64,000 nt of DNA from Nemertoderma westbladi (GCA_032718475.1 JAUCBJ010001197.1:45889-109888), one strand, 5' to 3'. Positions 26,773 through 38,188 are shown, numbered from the stretch's first letter. Numbers and translations are program-made. The notes: generated from the sequence alone by a model not told the origin.

Positions 26773-27054
26773 TGTAAACCACCCTCTCCCGCCTTATATC
26801 ATAATGACACTCATCTTCATACAGTCATATCTAATATAATATGTAATAAGATAAGAATAACATATATACTCCCGAATAACATAACTCTGACTATAATAAT
26901 AGTAAGCGATGAGAAAGGCTGATAGGTATCATACTAGCTGACCAGTACATAATAATATATCTAACTGACTGACAGACTCCAAATACTGTAGTTTCCGGTA
27001 ATCCTCCTTCACTCCCGTCACCACATACAGTACTAGAACGTAAGAGTCTCTACA
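26773..27054 (-). repeat. Ty3/gypsy 5' LTR
   Basis: This 282-bp partner of 23272-23561 has the same termini. The host LINE resumes directly after it with ATTG, the second copy of the 4-bp target-site duplication. Confidence 0.9.
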
Positions 27055-27262
27055 ATTGTATAAAGTTTCAAATTTATTTTTAAACATATCGAAAACCTCT
27101 TTTTCACCTACCGCACTGCCCACTTTATTAGACAGTGGTGTAGATACACCCGTCTGTTTACGGACATTATTCCAAAATTCGTTCTGGTTGTTCGAGTAAA
27201 TTGACTCGGCTAATTTGTCGCTGTGACAAATTGATGAATTGATGAAAATTGACAAATGATGT
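27055..27262 (-). pseudogene. L2/CR1-like LINE, right half of the split element
   Basis: The - strand reads NQNEFWNNVRKQTGVSTPLS and KFETLYN up to the Ty3 LTR. This is the region between endonuclease and RT in L2/CR1-group LINEs. It resumes at 23267 and downward on the other side of the Ty3 element, in frame once one ATTG copy is removed. Confidence 0.75.
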
Positions 27263-27652
27263 GACCGATCCTAGTAGTAGTAGTAGTACTTTTCTGGCAA
27301 CCAACTCAAGGAAAGCGTAGTCGTGGACGACCGGCCATAACATATATTTACCAGCATGAAAGGGATACTGGACTTTAGAGAAAAGAAATTGCGACAACTA
27401 TGGAGAATCGGGAAGCCTGGAAGGATCTCATTTCCACTGTCCGAGCTCGCTCGACCTAGCAGTAGTAATAGAATCGGGAAGCCTGGAAGGATCTCCACTG
27501 CCCGAGCTTGATTGACCTAGTAGTAGTTGGAGAATCGGGAAGCCTGGAAGGATCTCCACTGCCCGAGCTTGATTGACCTAGTAGTAGTTGGAGAATCGGG
27601 AAGCCTGGAAGGATCTCCACTGCCCGAGCTTGATTGACCTAGTAGTAATAGT
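27263..27652 (+). repeat. RTE-like 3' ends with a 61-bp tandem repeat
   Basis: At 27263-27288 lies an RTE 3' terminus (ccgatcctagtagtagtag). From 27290 a second RTE-like C-terminus follows; one frame reads MENREAWKDLISTVRARST then a stop near 27450. The terminal module gaatcgggaagcctggaagg starts at about 27403, 27471, 27532 and 27593, the last three at a 61-bp period, each unit closing in tagtagt. The end of the LINE therefore appears to have been tandemly amplified. Confidence 0.6.
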
Positions 27653-27684
27653 GTAAAATGTATCAACTTTTATTATTTAATTAG

Positions 27685-27793
27685 ATTGATCGTATCGCAA
27701 GCAAAATTCGACGATCTTTGGAGGAAATTCGAAACATATTCCGGAGGAGAGGAGCTGTTTGGCCTTCCTGTTACTGATTATCCTGAAATACAG
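27685..27793 (+). CDS. DNAH5/DNAH8: Dynein heavy chain exon b
   Basis: The acceptor is tttaattag at 27684 and the donor CAG|gtagga at 27794. The first base completes the Arg codon left by exon a. It encodes [19 protein letters not shown] and [17 protein letters not shown], among the most conserved strings of DNAH5/8 tails. The donor is reiterated in the minisatellite that begins at the exon's last bases. Confidence 0.95.
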
Positions 27794-28085
27794 GTAGGAT
27801 ACCATGGTAAATGTGTTATTGCTTTACCTTACCGGATACAGTTGGATACCATGGTAACTGTGTTATTGCTTTACCTTACCGGATACAGTTGGATACCATG
27901 GTAACTGTGTTATTGCTTTACCTAACCGGATACAGGTAGGATACCATGGTAACTGTGTTATTGCTTTACCTTACCGGATACAGGTAGGATACCATGGTTA
28001 CTGTGTTATTGCTTTACCTTACCGGATACAGGTAGGATACCATGGTTACTGTGTTATTGCTTTACCTTACCGGGTACAGGTAGGA
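27789..28085 (+). repeat. 47/48-bp minisatellite spanning an exon/intron junction
   Basis: About six units run taggataccatggtaactgtg, ttattgctttacc, ttaccggatacag. CAG positions are 27791 (the real donor), 27839, 27886, 27933, 27981, 28029 and 28077. The last four repeat ACAG|GTAGGA exactly; two units have CAGTTGG instead. The array starts in the last bases of exon b. Sequence from 28086 to 28517 is intron with nothing recognisable apart from a short ggaccatggtcc palindrome near 28256. Confidence 0.92.
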
Positions 28086-28517
28086 TACCATTATTGGCCA
28101 CTGTGTTTGTGTTATTGATTCACCCGAAGTACACAACAATAATAATATTATAGAATTAAATTTAAATACTGCAGTCCTGTAAATTAATTAATAAAAAAAG
28201 GAAAACAAAACATAGCCGCCAGTAGTGGGTAACCTCATAAAGTCAGTCAGACAGGGACCATGGTCCTCCCATGGTTTAGAATGGAGGCCGCGTTGCCAAG
28301 AAAATGCCAATGTGATTGGCGTTGAGGAGTTGTTGCAATTTGCAACCTGTTTTCGTAATTATCAAAAGAGCAGATTCTAGTGGTTTTGGTTGGTATGTTA
28401 TTCTAACCCAAATAACAATAAACGAAAGTCAAAGGAACAGTTTCACTTTTCCACGTAATCAGCTGTTATTTGAATTAATTCACTGTATAGATGATTTTTC
28501 TCAAACAATTTTTCTTT

Positions 28518-28694
28518 GTGATTAATTATTGCTTTACATAGGGCTTACATGTGGTTAATTATTGCTTTACATAGGGCTTACATGTGATTAATTATTGCTT
28601 TACATAGGGCTTACATGTGGTTAATTATTGCTTTACATAGGGCTTCTTACATGTGGTTAATTATTGCTTTACATAGGGCTTCTTACATGTGGTT
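28518..28694. repeat. 33-bp minisatellite in dynein intron b-c
   Basis: Five or so units of gtgattaattattgctttac followed by atagggcttacat; the last two units are 36 bp with an extra TTC (gggcttcttacat). It ends about 50 bp before exon c, just upstream of its polypyrimidine tract. Confidence 0.9.
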
Positions 28695-28743
28695 ATTTTC
28701 GTCTTATATAACAAATAAAGGAAACTATATCTTGATTCCTCAG

Positions 28744-28889
28744 CAAATCAAACGTGAACTCAACTTGCTACAAAAGCTATATGGCCTTTACAACGATGTG
28801 CTTGAGAAAGTTAATGGTTATTACGATATTCCCTGGGTGGATGTTGATATTGACAAAATCAACCAGGAGCTTCTTGATTTCCAAAACAA
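28744..28889 (+). CDS. DNAH5/DNAH8: Dynein heavy chain exon c
   Basis: The acceptor is cttgattcctcag and the donor AACAA|gtaact. It encodes [19 protein letters not shown], then [19 protein letters not shown] and DFQN, ending two bases into a Lys codon. [14 protein letters not shown] and the KIN.ELL.FQN string are class-typical. Confidence 0.95.
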
Positions 28890-29025
28890 GTAACTAAATA
28901 CCAAATTATTTTTAGTAGAGCAGGCCTATAACATTTCGAGTTTTGTGTTATTCGCATTAACATCGCATTTTTTTCTTTTATATGGTATCCTAGTATCTGT
29001 TTCCTATTTATATGCTATTGTTACT

Positions 29026-29267
29026 AGGTCCGCGTAGCGAGACCTCTAGTATTCACTATGTTGTTGTTGTTGGGGTTGTTGTTGTTAATTTCTCGCTAGC
29101 TTTTGGTATTAGGGATTGATACGGCCCCAGCACCTCAGTTGGTAGAGCGAGGGACTAGGAATCTCTAGGTACCGAGTTCAATCCCCCATTCCGGTGAATG
29201 TTTTTTGTTGTAAGATTGGTGGTAAGCCATTCAAGGAGACGGTTCATGCGTTAGTAGACGCGGACCT
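29026..29267 (+). mobile_element. tRNA-derived SINE-like remnant with 10-bp inverted ends
   Basis: At about 29122-29195 a tRNA-like block has an A-box-like cagcacctcagttggtagag and a B-box-like gagttcaatccc. The acceptor and T-arm do not pair properly, so this is not a working tRNA. It lies between AGGTCCGCGT (29026-29035) and its reverse complement ACGCGGACCT (29258-29267). No clear target-site duplication is seen. It could be a SINE or a composite small transposon. Confidence 0.5.
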
Positions 29268-29463
29268 TTACGCGATATCGCGCTTGTTATTATTAGTGTT
29301 TGAAGTATTATTATGATAATATTATTATAAATGATTATATATGGAGTCTTCTGGGAACTCTGCTAGTTCCAATACAGTGCGTGTCGGTAACACAAAATAC
29401 AATTGAAATCAAAAAATATTATGTTGTAATTCAATGTAAATCTTAATTTATTAACATTCAAAG

Positions 29464-29704
29464 GTGTCGAAAGCTACCGAAAGCATTAAAGGAATGGGAC
29501 GCTTTTGTGGAATTGAAGAAAACCATTGACGATTTTAATGAGAGTTGTCCTTTACTGGAGATGATGGCAAATAAAGCTATGAAGCTGCGGCATTGGGAAC
29601 GGATATCAACCCTTACTGGCCATCAACTAGACGTTGAAAATGAAAATTTCTTACTTAGAAACATAATGGAAAGCAATATACTAGAAAACAAAGAAGATAT
29701 TGAG
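29464..29704 (+). CDS. DNAH5/DNAH8: Dynein heavy chain exon d
   Basis: The acceptor is acattcaaag at 29463; the first G completes the Lys codon. It encodes [39 protein letters not shown], the RHWERIS...TGH segment and [18 protein letters not shown]. The donor GAG|gttggt is weak but preserves phase 0 into the next exon ([13 protein letters not shown]). Confidence 0.95.
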
Positions 29705-29811
29705 GTTGGTGTTGTGGTATTGACTTAGAGTAACCAGGAGTTGAAGGTTAGCAATAGAGTCCCTCCCTATATTACTAATTATTATAAATAATTATAAAAT
29801 AATCATAAAAT

Positions 29812-32800
29812 GTAACGTATTTTTATCGATCACAGTCTATCTTAATTTTAACTTATTTTTATCGATCACAGTCTATCTTAAATTTAACTTATTTTTATCG
29901 ATCACAGTCTATCTTAAATTTAACGTATTTTTATCGATCACAGTCTATCTTAAATTTAACTTATTTTTATCGATCACAGTCTATCTTAATTTTAACTTAT
30001 TTTTATCGATCACAGTCTATCTTAAATTTAACGTATTTTTATCGATCACAGTCTATCTTAATTTTAACTTATTTTTATCGATCACAGTCTATCTTAAATT
30101 TAACGTATTTTTATCGATCACAGTCTATCTTAAATTTAACGTATTTTTATCGATCACAGTCTATCTTAAATTTAACGTATTTTTATCGATCACAGTCTAT
30201 CTTAAATTTAACGTATTTTTATCGATCACAGTCTATCTTAATTTTAACTTATTTTTATCGATCACAGTCTATCTTAAATTTAACGTATTTTTATCGATCA
30301 CAGTCTATCTTAATTTTAACTTATTTTTATCGATCACAGTCTATCTTAAATTTAACGTATTTTTATCGATCACAGTCTATCTTAATTTTAACTTATTTTT
30401 ATCGATCACAGTCTATCTTAAATTTAACGTATTTTTATCGATCACAGTCTATCTTAATTTTAACTTATTTTTATCGATCACAGTCTATCTTAAATTTAAC
30501 GTATTTTTATCGATCACAGTCTATCTTAATTTTAACTTATTTTTATCGATCACAGTCTATCTTAAATTTAACGTATTTTTATCGATCACAGTCTATCTTA
30601 ATTTTAACTTATTTTTATCGATCACAGTCTATCTTAAATTTAACGTATTTTTATCGATCACAGTCTATCTTAAATTTAACTTATTTTTATCGATCACAGT
30701 CTATCTTAATTTTAACTTATTTTTATCGATCACAGTCTATCTTAAATTTAACGTATTTTTATCGATCACAGTCTATCTTAATTTTAACTTATTTTTATCG
30801 ATCACAGTCTATCTTAAATTTAACGTATTTTTATCGATCACAGTCTATCTTAAATTTAACGTATTTTTATCGATCACAGTCTATCTTAAATTTAACGTAT
30901 TTTTATCGATCACAGTCTATCTTAAATTTAACGTATTTTTATCGATCACAGTCTATCTTAATTTTAACTTATTTTTATCGATCACAGTCTATCTTAAATT
31001 TAACGTATTTTTATCGATCACAGTCTATCTTAATTTTAACTTATTTTTATCGATCACAGTCTATCTTAAATTTAACGTATTTTTATCGATCACAGTCTAT
31101 CTTAATTTTAACTTATTTTTATCGATCACAGTCTATCTTAAATTTAACGTATTTTTATCGATCACAGTCTATCTTAATTTTAACTTATTTTTATCGATCA
31201 CAGTCTATCTTAAATTTAACGTATTTTTATCGATCACAGTCTATCTTAATTTTAACTTATTTTTATCGATCACAGTCTATCTTAAATTTAACGTATTTTT
31301 ATCGATCACAGTCTATCTTAAATTTAACGTATTTTTATCGATCACAGTCTATCTTAAATTTAACTTATTTTTATCGATCACAGTCTATCTTAATTTTAAC
31401 TTATTTTTATCGATCACAGTCTATCTTAAATTTAACGTATTTTTATCGATCACAGTCTATCTTAATTTTAACTTATTTTTATCGATCACAGTCTATCTTA
31501 AATTTAACGTATTTTTATCGATCACAGTCTATCTTAATTTTAACTTATTTTTATCGATCACAGTCTATCTTAATTTTAACTTATTTTTATCGATCACAGT
31601 CTATCTTAATTTTAACTTATTTTTATCGATCACAGTCTATCTTAAATTTAACGTATTTTTATCGATCACAGTCTATCTTAAATTTAACTTAATTTAACTT
31701 ATTTTTATCGATCACAGTCTATCTTAAATTTAACTTAATTTAACTTATTTTTATCGATCACAGTCTATCTTAATTAACTTAATTTTAACTTATTTTTATC
31801 GATCACAGTCTATCTTAAATTTAACTTAATTTTAACTTATTTTTATCGATCACAGTCTATCTTAAATTTAACTTAATTTTAACTTATTTTTATCGATCAC
31901 AGTCTATCTTAATTTTAACTTATTTTTATCGATCACAGTCTATCTTAAATTTAACGTATTTTTATCGATCACAGTCTATCTTAAATTTAACTTATTTTTA
32001 TCGATCACAGTCTATCTTAAATTTAACGTATTTTTATCGATCACAGTCTATCTTAATTTTAACTTATTTTTATCGATCACAGTCTATCTTAAATTTAACT
32101 TATTTTTATCGATCACAGTCTATCTTAATTTTAACTTATTTTTATCGATCACAGTCTATCTTAATTTTAACTTATTTTTATCGATCACAGTCTATCTTAA
32201 ATTTAACGTATTTTTATCGATCACAGTCTATCTTAAATTTAACTTATTTTTATCGATCACAGTCTATCTTAAATTTAACGTATTTTTATCGATCACAGTC
32301 TATCTTAATTTTAACTTATTTTTATCGATCACAGTCTATCTTAAATTTAACTTATTTTTATCGATCACAGTCTATCTTAAATTTAACTTATTTTTATCGA
32401 TCACAGTCTATCTTAAATTTAACGTATTTTTATCGATCACAGTCTATCTTAAATTTAACGTATTTTTATCGATCACAGTCTATCTTAAATTTAACGTATT
32501 TTTATCGATCACAGTCTATCTTAATTTTAACTTATTTTTATCGATCACAGTCTATCTTAATTTTAACTTATTTTTATCGATCACAGTCTATCTTAATTTT
32601 AACTTATTTTTATCGATCACAGTCTATCTTAAATTTAACTTATTTTTATCGATCACAGTCTATCTTAATTTTAACTTATTTTTATCGATCACAGTCTATC
32701 TTAATTTTAACTTATTTTTATCGATCACAGTCTATCTTAAATTTAACGTATTTTTATCGATCACAGTCTATCTTAAATTTAACGTATTTTTATCGATCAC

Positions 32801-34634
32801 AGTCTATCTTAATTTAACTTAATTTAACTTATTTTTATCGATCACAGTCTATCTTAATTTAACTTATTTAACTTATTTTTATCGATCACAGTCTATCTTA
32901 ATTTTAACTTATTTTTATCGATCACAGTCTATCTTAAATTTAACGTATTTTTATCGATCACAGTCTATCTTAATTTTAACTTATTTTTATCGATCACAGT
33001 CTATCTTAATTTTAACTTATTTTTATCGATCACAGTCTATCTTAAATTTAACGTATTTTTATCGATCACAGTCTATCTTAAATTTAACGTATTTTTATCG
33101 ATCACAGTCTATCTTAAATTTAACGTATTTTTATCGATCACAGTCTATCTTAATTTTAACTTATTTTTATCGATCACAGTCTATCTTAATTTTAACTTAT
33201 TTTTATCGATCACAGTCTATCTTAATTTTAACTTATTTTTATCGATCACAGTCTATCTTAAATTTAACGTATTTTTATCGATCACAGTCTATCTTAATTT
33301 TAACTTATTTTTATCGATCACAGTCTATCTTAATTTTAACTTATTTTTATCGATCACAGTCTATCTTAATTTTAACTTATTTTTATCGATCACAGTCTAT
33401 CTTAATTTTAACTTATTTTTATCGATCACAGTCTATCTTAATTTTAACTTATTTTTATCGATCACAGTCTATCTTAATTTTAACTTATTTTTATCGATCA
33501 CAGTCTATCTTAAATTTAACTTATTTTTATCGATCACAGTCTATCTTAATTTTAACTTATTTTTATCGATCACAGTCTATCTTAATTTTAACTTATTTTT
33601 ATCGATCACAGTCTATCTTAAATTTAACGTATTTTTATCGATCACAGTCTATCTTAATTTTAACTTATTTTTATCGATCACAGTCTATCTTAAATTTAAC
33701 TTATTTTTATCGATCACAGTCTATCTTAATTTTAACTTATTTTTATCGATCACAGTCTATCTTAATTTTAACTTATTTTTATCGATCACAGTCTATCTTA
33801 AATTTAACGTATTTTTATCGATCACAGTCTATCTTAATTTTAACTTATTTTTATCGATCACAGTCTATCTTAAATTTAACTTATTTTTATCGATCACAGT
33901 CTATCTTAATTTTAACTTATTTTTATCGATCACAGTCTATCTTAATTTTAACTTATTTTTATCGATCACAGTCTATCTTAAATTTAACGTATTTTTATCG
34001 ATCACAGTCTATCTTAAATTTAACTTAATTTTAACTTATTTTTATCGATCACAGTCTATCTTAAATTTAACTTAATTTTAACTTATTTTTATCGATCACA
34101 GTCTATCTTAATTTTAACTTATTTTTATCGATCACAGTCTATCTTAAATTTAACTTATTTTTATCGATCACAGTCTATCTTAAATTTAACGTATTTTTAT
34201 CGATCACAGTCTATCTTAAATTTAACTTAATTTTAACTTATTTTTATCGATCACAGTCTATCTTAAATTTAACTTATTTTTATCGATCACAGTCTATCTT
34301 AAATTTAACGTATTTTTATCGATCACAGTCTATCTTAAATTTAACTTAATTTTAACGTATTTTTATCGATCACAGTCTATCTTAAATTTAACTTAATTTT
34401 AACTTATTTTTATCGATCACAGTCTATCTTAATTTTAACTTATTTTTATCGATCACAGTCTATCTTAAATTTAACGTATTTTTATCGATCACAGTCTATC
34501 TTAAATTTAACTTAATTTTAACTTATTTTTATCGATCACAGTCTATCTTAAATTTAACGTATTTTTATCGATCACAGTCTATCTTAAATTTAACGTATTT
34601 TTATCGATCACAGTCTATCTTAAATTTAACTTAT
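29812..34634. repeat. 36-bp satellite array in dynein intron d-e, about 130 units
   Basis: The unit is tatttttatcgatcacagtc plus tatcttaaatttaacg, with two main variants (aaatttaacg and attttaactt) and occasional longer units with an inserted ttaacttaat. Every unit contains the ATCGAT palindrome and the string tttttatcgatcacag. The array fills nearly all of the 5-kb intron, stopping about 60 bp before the exon e acceptor. Confidence 0.96.
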
Positions 34635-34695
34635 ACTCGCATATTTTATTTTAATTAAATTTCTTATAAAGTCCCCCTTTTTTCGTTTTATTTAG

Positions 34696-34895
34696 GATAT
34701 ATGCATTGCATCAGTGAAAGAAAAGGACATTGAGGCCAAATTGAAACAGGTATCTCTGGATTGGAGTACGCAGAACTTTCAGTTTAGTAACTTTAAGACA
34801 AGAGGAGAGTTACTACTGAAAGGCGATATAATTTCGGAGATAGTAACTCTTATGGAAGATTCTCTTATGGTACTAGGCTCGTTACTAAGCAACAG
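34696..34895 (+). CDS. DNAH5/DNAH8: Dynein heavy chain exon e
   Basis: The acceptor is ttttatttag and the donor AG|gttggt. It encodes [19 protein letters not shown], then [12 protein letters not shown] and [15 protein letters not shown] with the Arg codon split across the intron. [18 protein letters not shown] and [14 protein letters not shown] are diagnostic of DNAH5/8. Confidence 0.95.
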
Positions 34896-35384
34896 GTTGG
34901 TTTGGTACATAGAATGTAACCAGTTACGTTAATGCTTAGGGGGGGGGGGGGGGGGGGGGGGTAACAGAGGGGTTAACAGAGATCCTTAGTTTTAGATATT
35001 TACCGACGTGACTCCTACCGACTTGAGAATGTTTAAAAATTAAACCCTTTTTTTTAGGAATTGGTAGTTTATCACAAATACGCTACGAGTCCGACATTTA
35101 CTAACCCGTCCGACATTAGAAATATTATTTTTTTAGTTAGGTAATATTTTTTTTAATTTGGCGATCTTTTTACTCTAAAAATTATATTTTTTGAAAAAAT
35201 GTCCAAATCTTTGAATGTTTGTAAATTTTAGAGGCCTAATTAAAAAATGTGGCAGAAAAATATTATTTTGCGCTGATTTCAAAGAACGATACGCGAAAGT
35301 GAATATTAAGGTAATACTGTAATTTTGGTGAATATTGTAATTTCTCATCCTCAACAATATCGAAAAAATTGCAAGTTTGTAATA
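34896..35384 (+). other. Intron sequence with G23 tract
   Basis: A run of 23 G lies at 34939-34961, 44 bp after the donor. The rest, AT-rich intron with T runs, holds no feature I recognise. Confidence 0.8.
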
Positions 35385-35812
35385 CACTTTATATTATACT
35401 TTATATTATACTTTATATTACACTTTATATTATACTTTATATTATACTTTATATTATACTTTATATCATACTTTATAATATACTTTATATTACACTTTAT
35501 ATTACACTTTATATTAAACTTTATATTATACTTTATAATACACTTTATATTAAACTTTATATTATACTTTATATTATACTTTATAATATACTTTATATTA
35601 TACTTTATATTATACTTTATAATACACTTTATATTATACTTTATAATATACTTTATATTATACTTTATATTACACTTTATATTAAACTTTATATTATACT
35701 TTATAATATACTTTATATTACACTTTATATTAAACTTTATATTATACTTTATAATATACTTTATATTACACTTTATATTAAACTTTATATTATACTTTAT
35801 AATATACTGTAC
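35385..35812. repeat. 13-bp AT-rich minisatellite
   Basis: About 33 units of tatattatacttt, with variants tataatatacttt, tatattacacttt and tatattaaacttt that are themselves ordered in a larger pattern of four to six units. The unit lacks stops in two forward frames, giving spurious ORFs rich in Tyr, Ile and Leu. A G12 tract (35889-35900) follows before exon f. Confidence 0.93.
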
Positions 35813-35985
35813 TATACTTCGAATGTGACATGGCTTATTGCGCCATTTTATGTCATTCTTTCAAAATCTTGATTTTTAAAAACAATCCGGGGGGGGGGGG
35901 CTACATTATAATTTTTTCTCCTCCAGTATGTTTCAAATCTTTACATATATATATATCATTTTACTGTATTTATTGATTTTTGCAG

Positions 35986-36150
35986 ATACAATGCGCCATT
36001 CAAAGGTGAAATACAGAAGTGGGTGAACAAACTGAGTCAAACAACCGAGATTATAGAAAGTTGGATGATTGTTCAGAATCTTTGGATTTACTTGGAAGCT
36101 GTATTTGTAGGAGGTGACATAGCGAAACAACTTCCACAAGAGGCCAAAAG
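35986..36150 (+). CDS. DNAH5/DNAH8: Dynein heavy chain exon f
   Basis: The acceptor is ttgatttttgcag and the donor AAAAG|gttatc. It encodes [38 protein letters not shown] and [15 protein letters not shown], with split Arg codons at both ends. The [19 protein letters not shown] string is a hallmark of the DHC_N2 linker. Confidence 0.96.
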
Positions 36151-36181
36151 GTTATCAACTAGCGGTAGATTAAATCAATAA

Positions 36182-37053
36182 GTCACAGAGAATTAATCGG
36201 AAACTTAAGGTCCGATTATTTAGAGCAGCAGTAGTTCCAGTACTCCTCTACGGGAGTCCATGCTGGGCTCTAACTGCTGAGGACACCAAATCTCTGGATG
36301 GCACATTCACAAGAATGCTACGCCGGGTTCATTGTGTCAAGTACAATGCACACATCTCCAACCAGACACTATATAACATTGGAGGTGTCTCATTGGTTCC
36401 CCCAAGTTTGACACTAGAACAAAGCCGCCTCCGCTTTGCAGGACATTGCTTTCCTCGTGAGGACCAGCCAGTGCATAATCTTGTACTTTGGCAGCCTCAT
36501 GGAGTGAATAAGCATGGTGGACAGCCCATGAATCTCTTGAGACGCATCTTAAAGGACACTGGCTTTGAAGATGCGGATGATTCAGCAAATGTCATGGGTG
36601 ATAGGGAATTATGGCGGCGCGATTTTTATCGACTACTACTACTACTACTAGGATCGGCATGCTGCATTGCAGCTGTATTTTTAAGAATGCTGTGCCGGCT
36701 TGTCAACAAAATTGCACCGCCACAACTCCCTATCACCCATGGCATCTTCAAGGCCAGTGTCCTTTAAGATGCGTCTCAAGAAAGTCATGGGCTGTCCACC
36801 ATGCTTATTCACTCCATGAGGCTGCCAAAGTACAAGATTATGCACTGGCAGGTCCTCACGGCGAAAGCAATGTCCTGCAAAGTGGAGGCGATTTTGTTCT
36901 AGTGTCAAGCTTGGGGGAACCAATGAGACACCTCCAATGTTATATAGTGTCTGGTTGGAGATGTGTGCATTGTACTTGACACAAATTTTATCGACAGGCC
37001 GGCACAGATTCTTGAAAATGCAGCTGCAATGCAGCATGCCGATCCTAGTAGTA
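36182..37053 (+). mobile_element. RTE-like LINE copy 4 (+) interrupted by copy 5 (-)
   Basis: Copy 4 runs 36182-36633 (RT C-terminal part, ending DRELWRRDF) and resumes at 36986-37053 with the family 3' UTR ending gatcctagtagtaa. Between them, 36634-36985 is an inverted, 5'-truncated copy 5 whose (CTA)n tail faces left and whose - strand encodes VKYNAHISNQTLYNIGG and LRFAGHCFRRE. The 10-bp TTTTATCGAC at 36624-36633 and 36986-36995 is the target-site duplication of copy 5. An LINE of this family therefore jumped into its own relative. Both are fragments without activity. Confidence 0.9.
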
Positions 37054-37215
37054 ATTGTAGAGTTCCTGAGATTCTGTGTCACAATGAAACAATCCAAAAT
37101 CACTTCTGGTATTCCATAAGCTCTTAGGATTTCCAGCATTTTACCTCTATGGATGGAGTCGAATGCTTTCTGGAAGTCCACAATTGTTAGGACTGCGGGG
37201 AGGTTCTGTGATTTA
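37054..37215 (-). pseudogene. RT fragment of another RTE-like subfamily
   Basis: On the - strand this reads TIVDFQKAFDSIHRGKMLEI and LRAYGIPEVILDC, the RT catalytic motif A region of an RTE-clade element divergent from copies 1-5 (VDFFKAFDSVSRSRMF). It directly follows the 3' tail of copy 4. Only about 50 codons remain. Confidence 0.7.
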
Positions 37216-38188
37216 ATTCCTTCAACCAGTCTCTGTTTGTTTGTTTGTATTTGTTTGTTCCCCTCTCTTGCTCTTTCAGTCTCAGTTGAAACCTATGTTG
37301 AATTTCTTTCAACATATTGATTATTTCCATCCAGTTTTCACGATCTACAATCTACATTATGTGACCATGACCAGCAGAGCAAGAACAACACATACCACAA
37401 TTTATTTTACAATCAATTTATTTTACATATTTCGCAAGATGGCGATATGCTATATATGTTAAAATCCTACAGCGGTATATTTGGTCCATTTAGAAGATAT
37501 TGGGATAATAAGAGAACCAAAATTATCCAGACAACATTAAAGTGGTAAAATATCAGAGGTAAAACAACCCGCACAATTCATATGAATTAATAAGTTAACC
37601 AGCAAGATGATTCACGCGACGCTAATCATACTGTATATTACTAAGTAATACTAATAAACCGAGGGAAATGGCGACACTAATGGAACATATTCAAAGATGT
37701 TAGTGCTTGTTTGTTTATATAACTGGTATGCTGTATACAGCATTTCCGTATATTTGCCATTATATATTTATTTTGTTTTTGCTATGCACTGTAATTAAGT
37801 GATGTGTAATAAAACAATAGGCCGAATAATAATGAGAGGAGTACGAAATACGATGTTTCACAACAAAAGTCCTGCATATGAGAATTGACTGACTGACTAC
37901 GTAAGGTCTGGGGCCTTCGTTGAGCACAACTAGTGTTACACCAGCGAAGAGCTACATTAGTCATACCGGTGTCTCAGTTGAAATTGCATCGCCTTAGGCG
38001 AATCTGCCCTCTTCCACGCCAAATGCCCCACCGCTACACAAACCTCCATTCCTATTCCAGCATTCAGTTACCACCATTAAAACTTACACATAATTTTTAT
38101 TGTCAGTTTAATTCACTCATATGTTTTATTTTTATGGCGCGTTTTATAGCGCCCGGGCGCATATGGCTCTAGGCGAAAATGCCCCACT
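37216..38188. other. Intron sequence without recognisable feature
   Basis: AT-rich unique sequence of dynein intron f-g. It starts with a (GTTT)n-like stretch near 37235-37260. No coding frame, RNA gene or repeat is recognised. Confidence 0.6.

Larger units (their letters stand above)
23272..27054 (-). mobile_element. Ty3/gypsy retrotransposon remnant with both LTRs
   Basis: Two direct repeats, 23272-23561 and 26773-27054, both start TGTAAACCACC and end CTCTACA on the + strand, with a 4-bp ATTG duplication outside. Between them the - strand encodes a Ty3-type integrase split by RTE copy 3. Gag, protease, RT and RNase H are absent, so this is an internally deleted copy: only 3.2 kb lies between the LTRs and 1.65 kb of that is the RTE. 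The LTRs differ by an 8-bp deletion in the right copy and a few substitutions. Confidence 0.9.

Noticed and set aside
29122-29195. A tRNA gene
   Set aside because: A and B boxes are present but acceptor and T stems do not pair. It is better explained as a tRNA-derived SINE.
35325-35872. Two overlapping 167-codon ORFs
   Set aside because: They translate only the 13-bp AT repeat (Tyr, Ile and Leu runs) and look like no protein.
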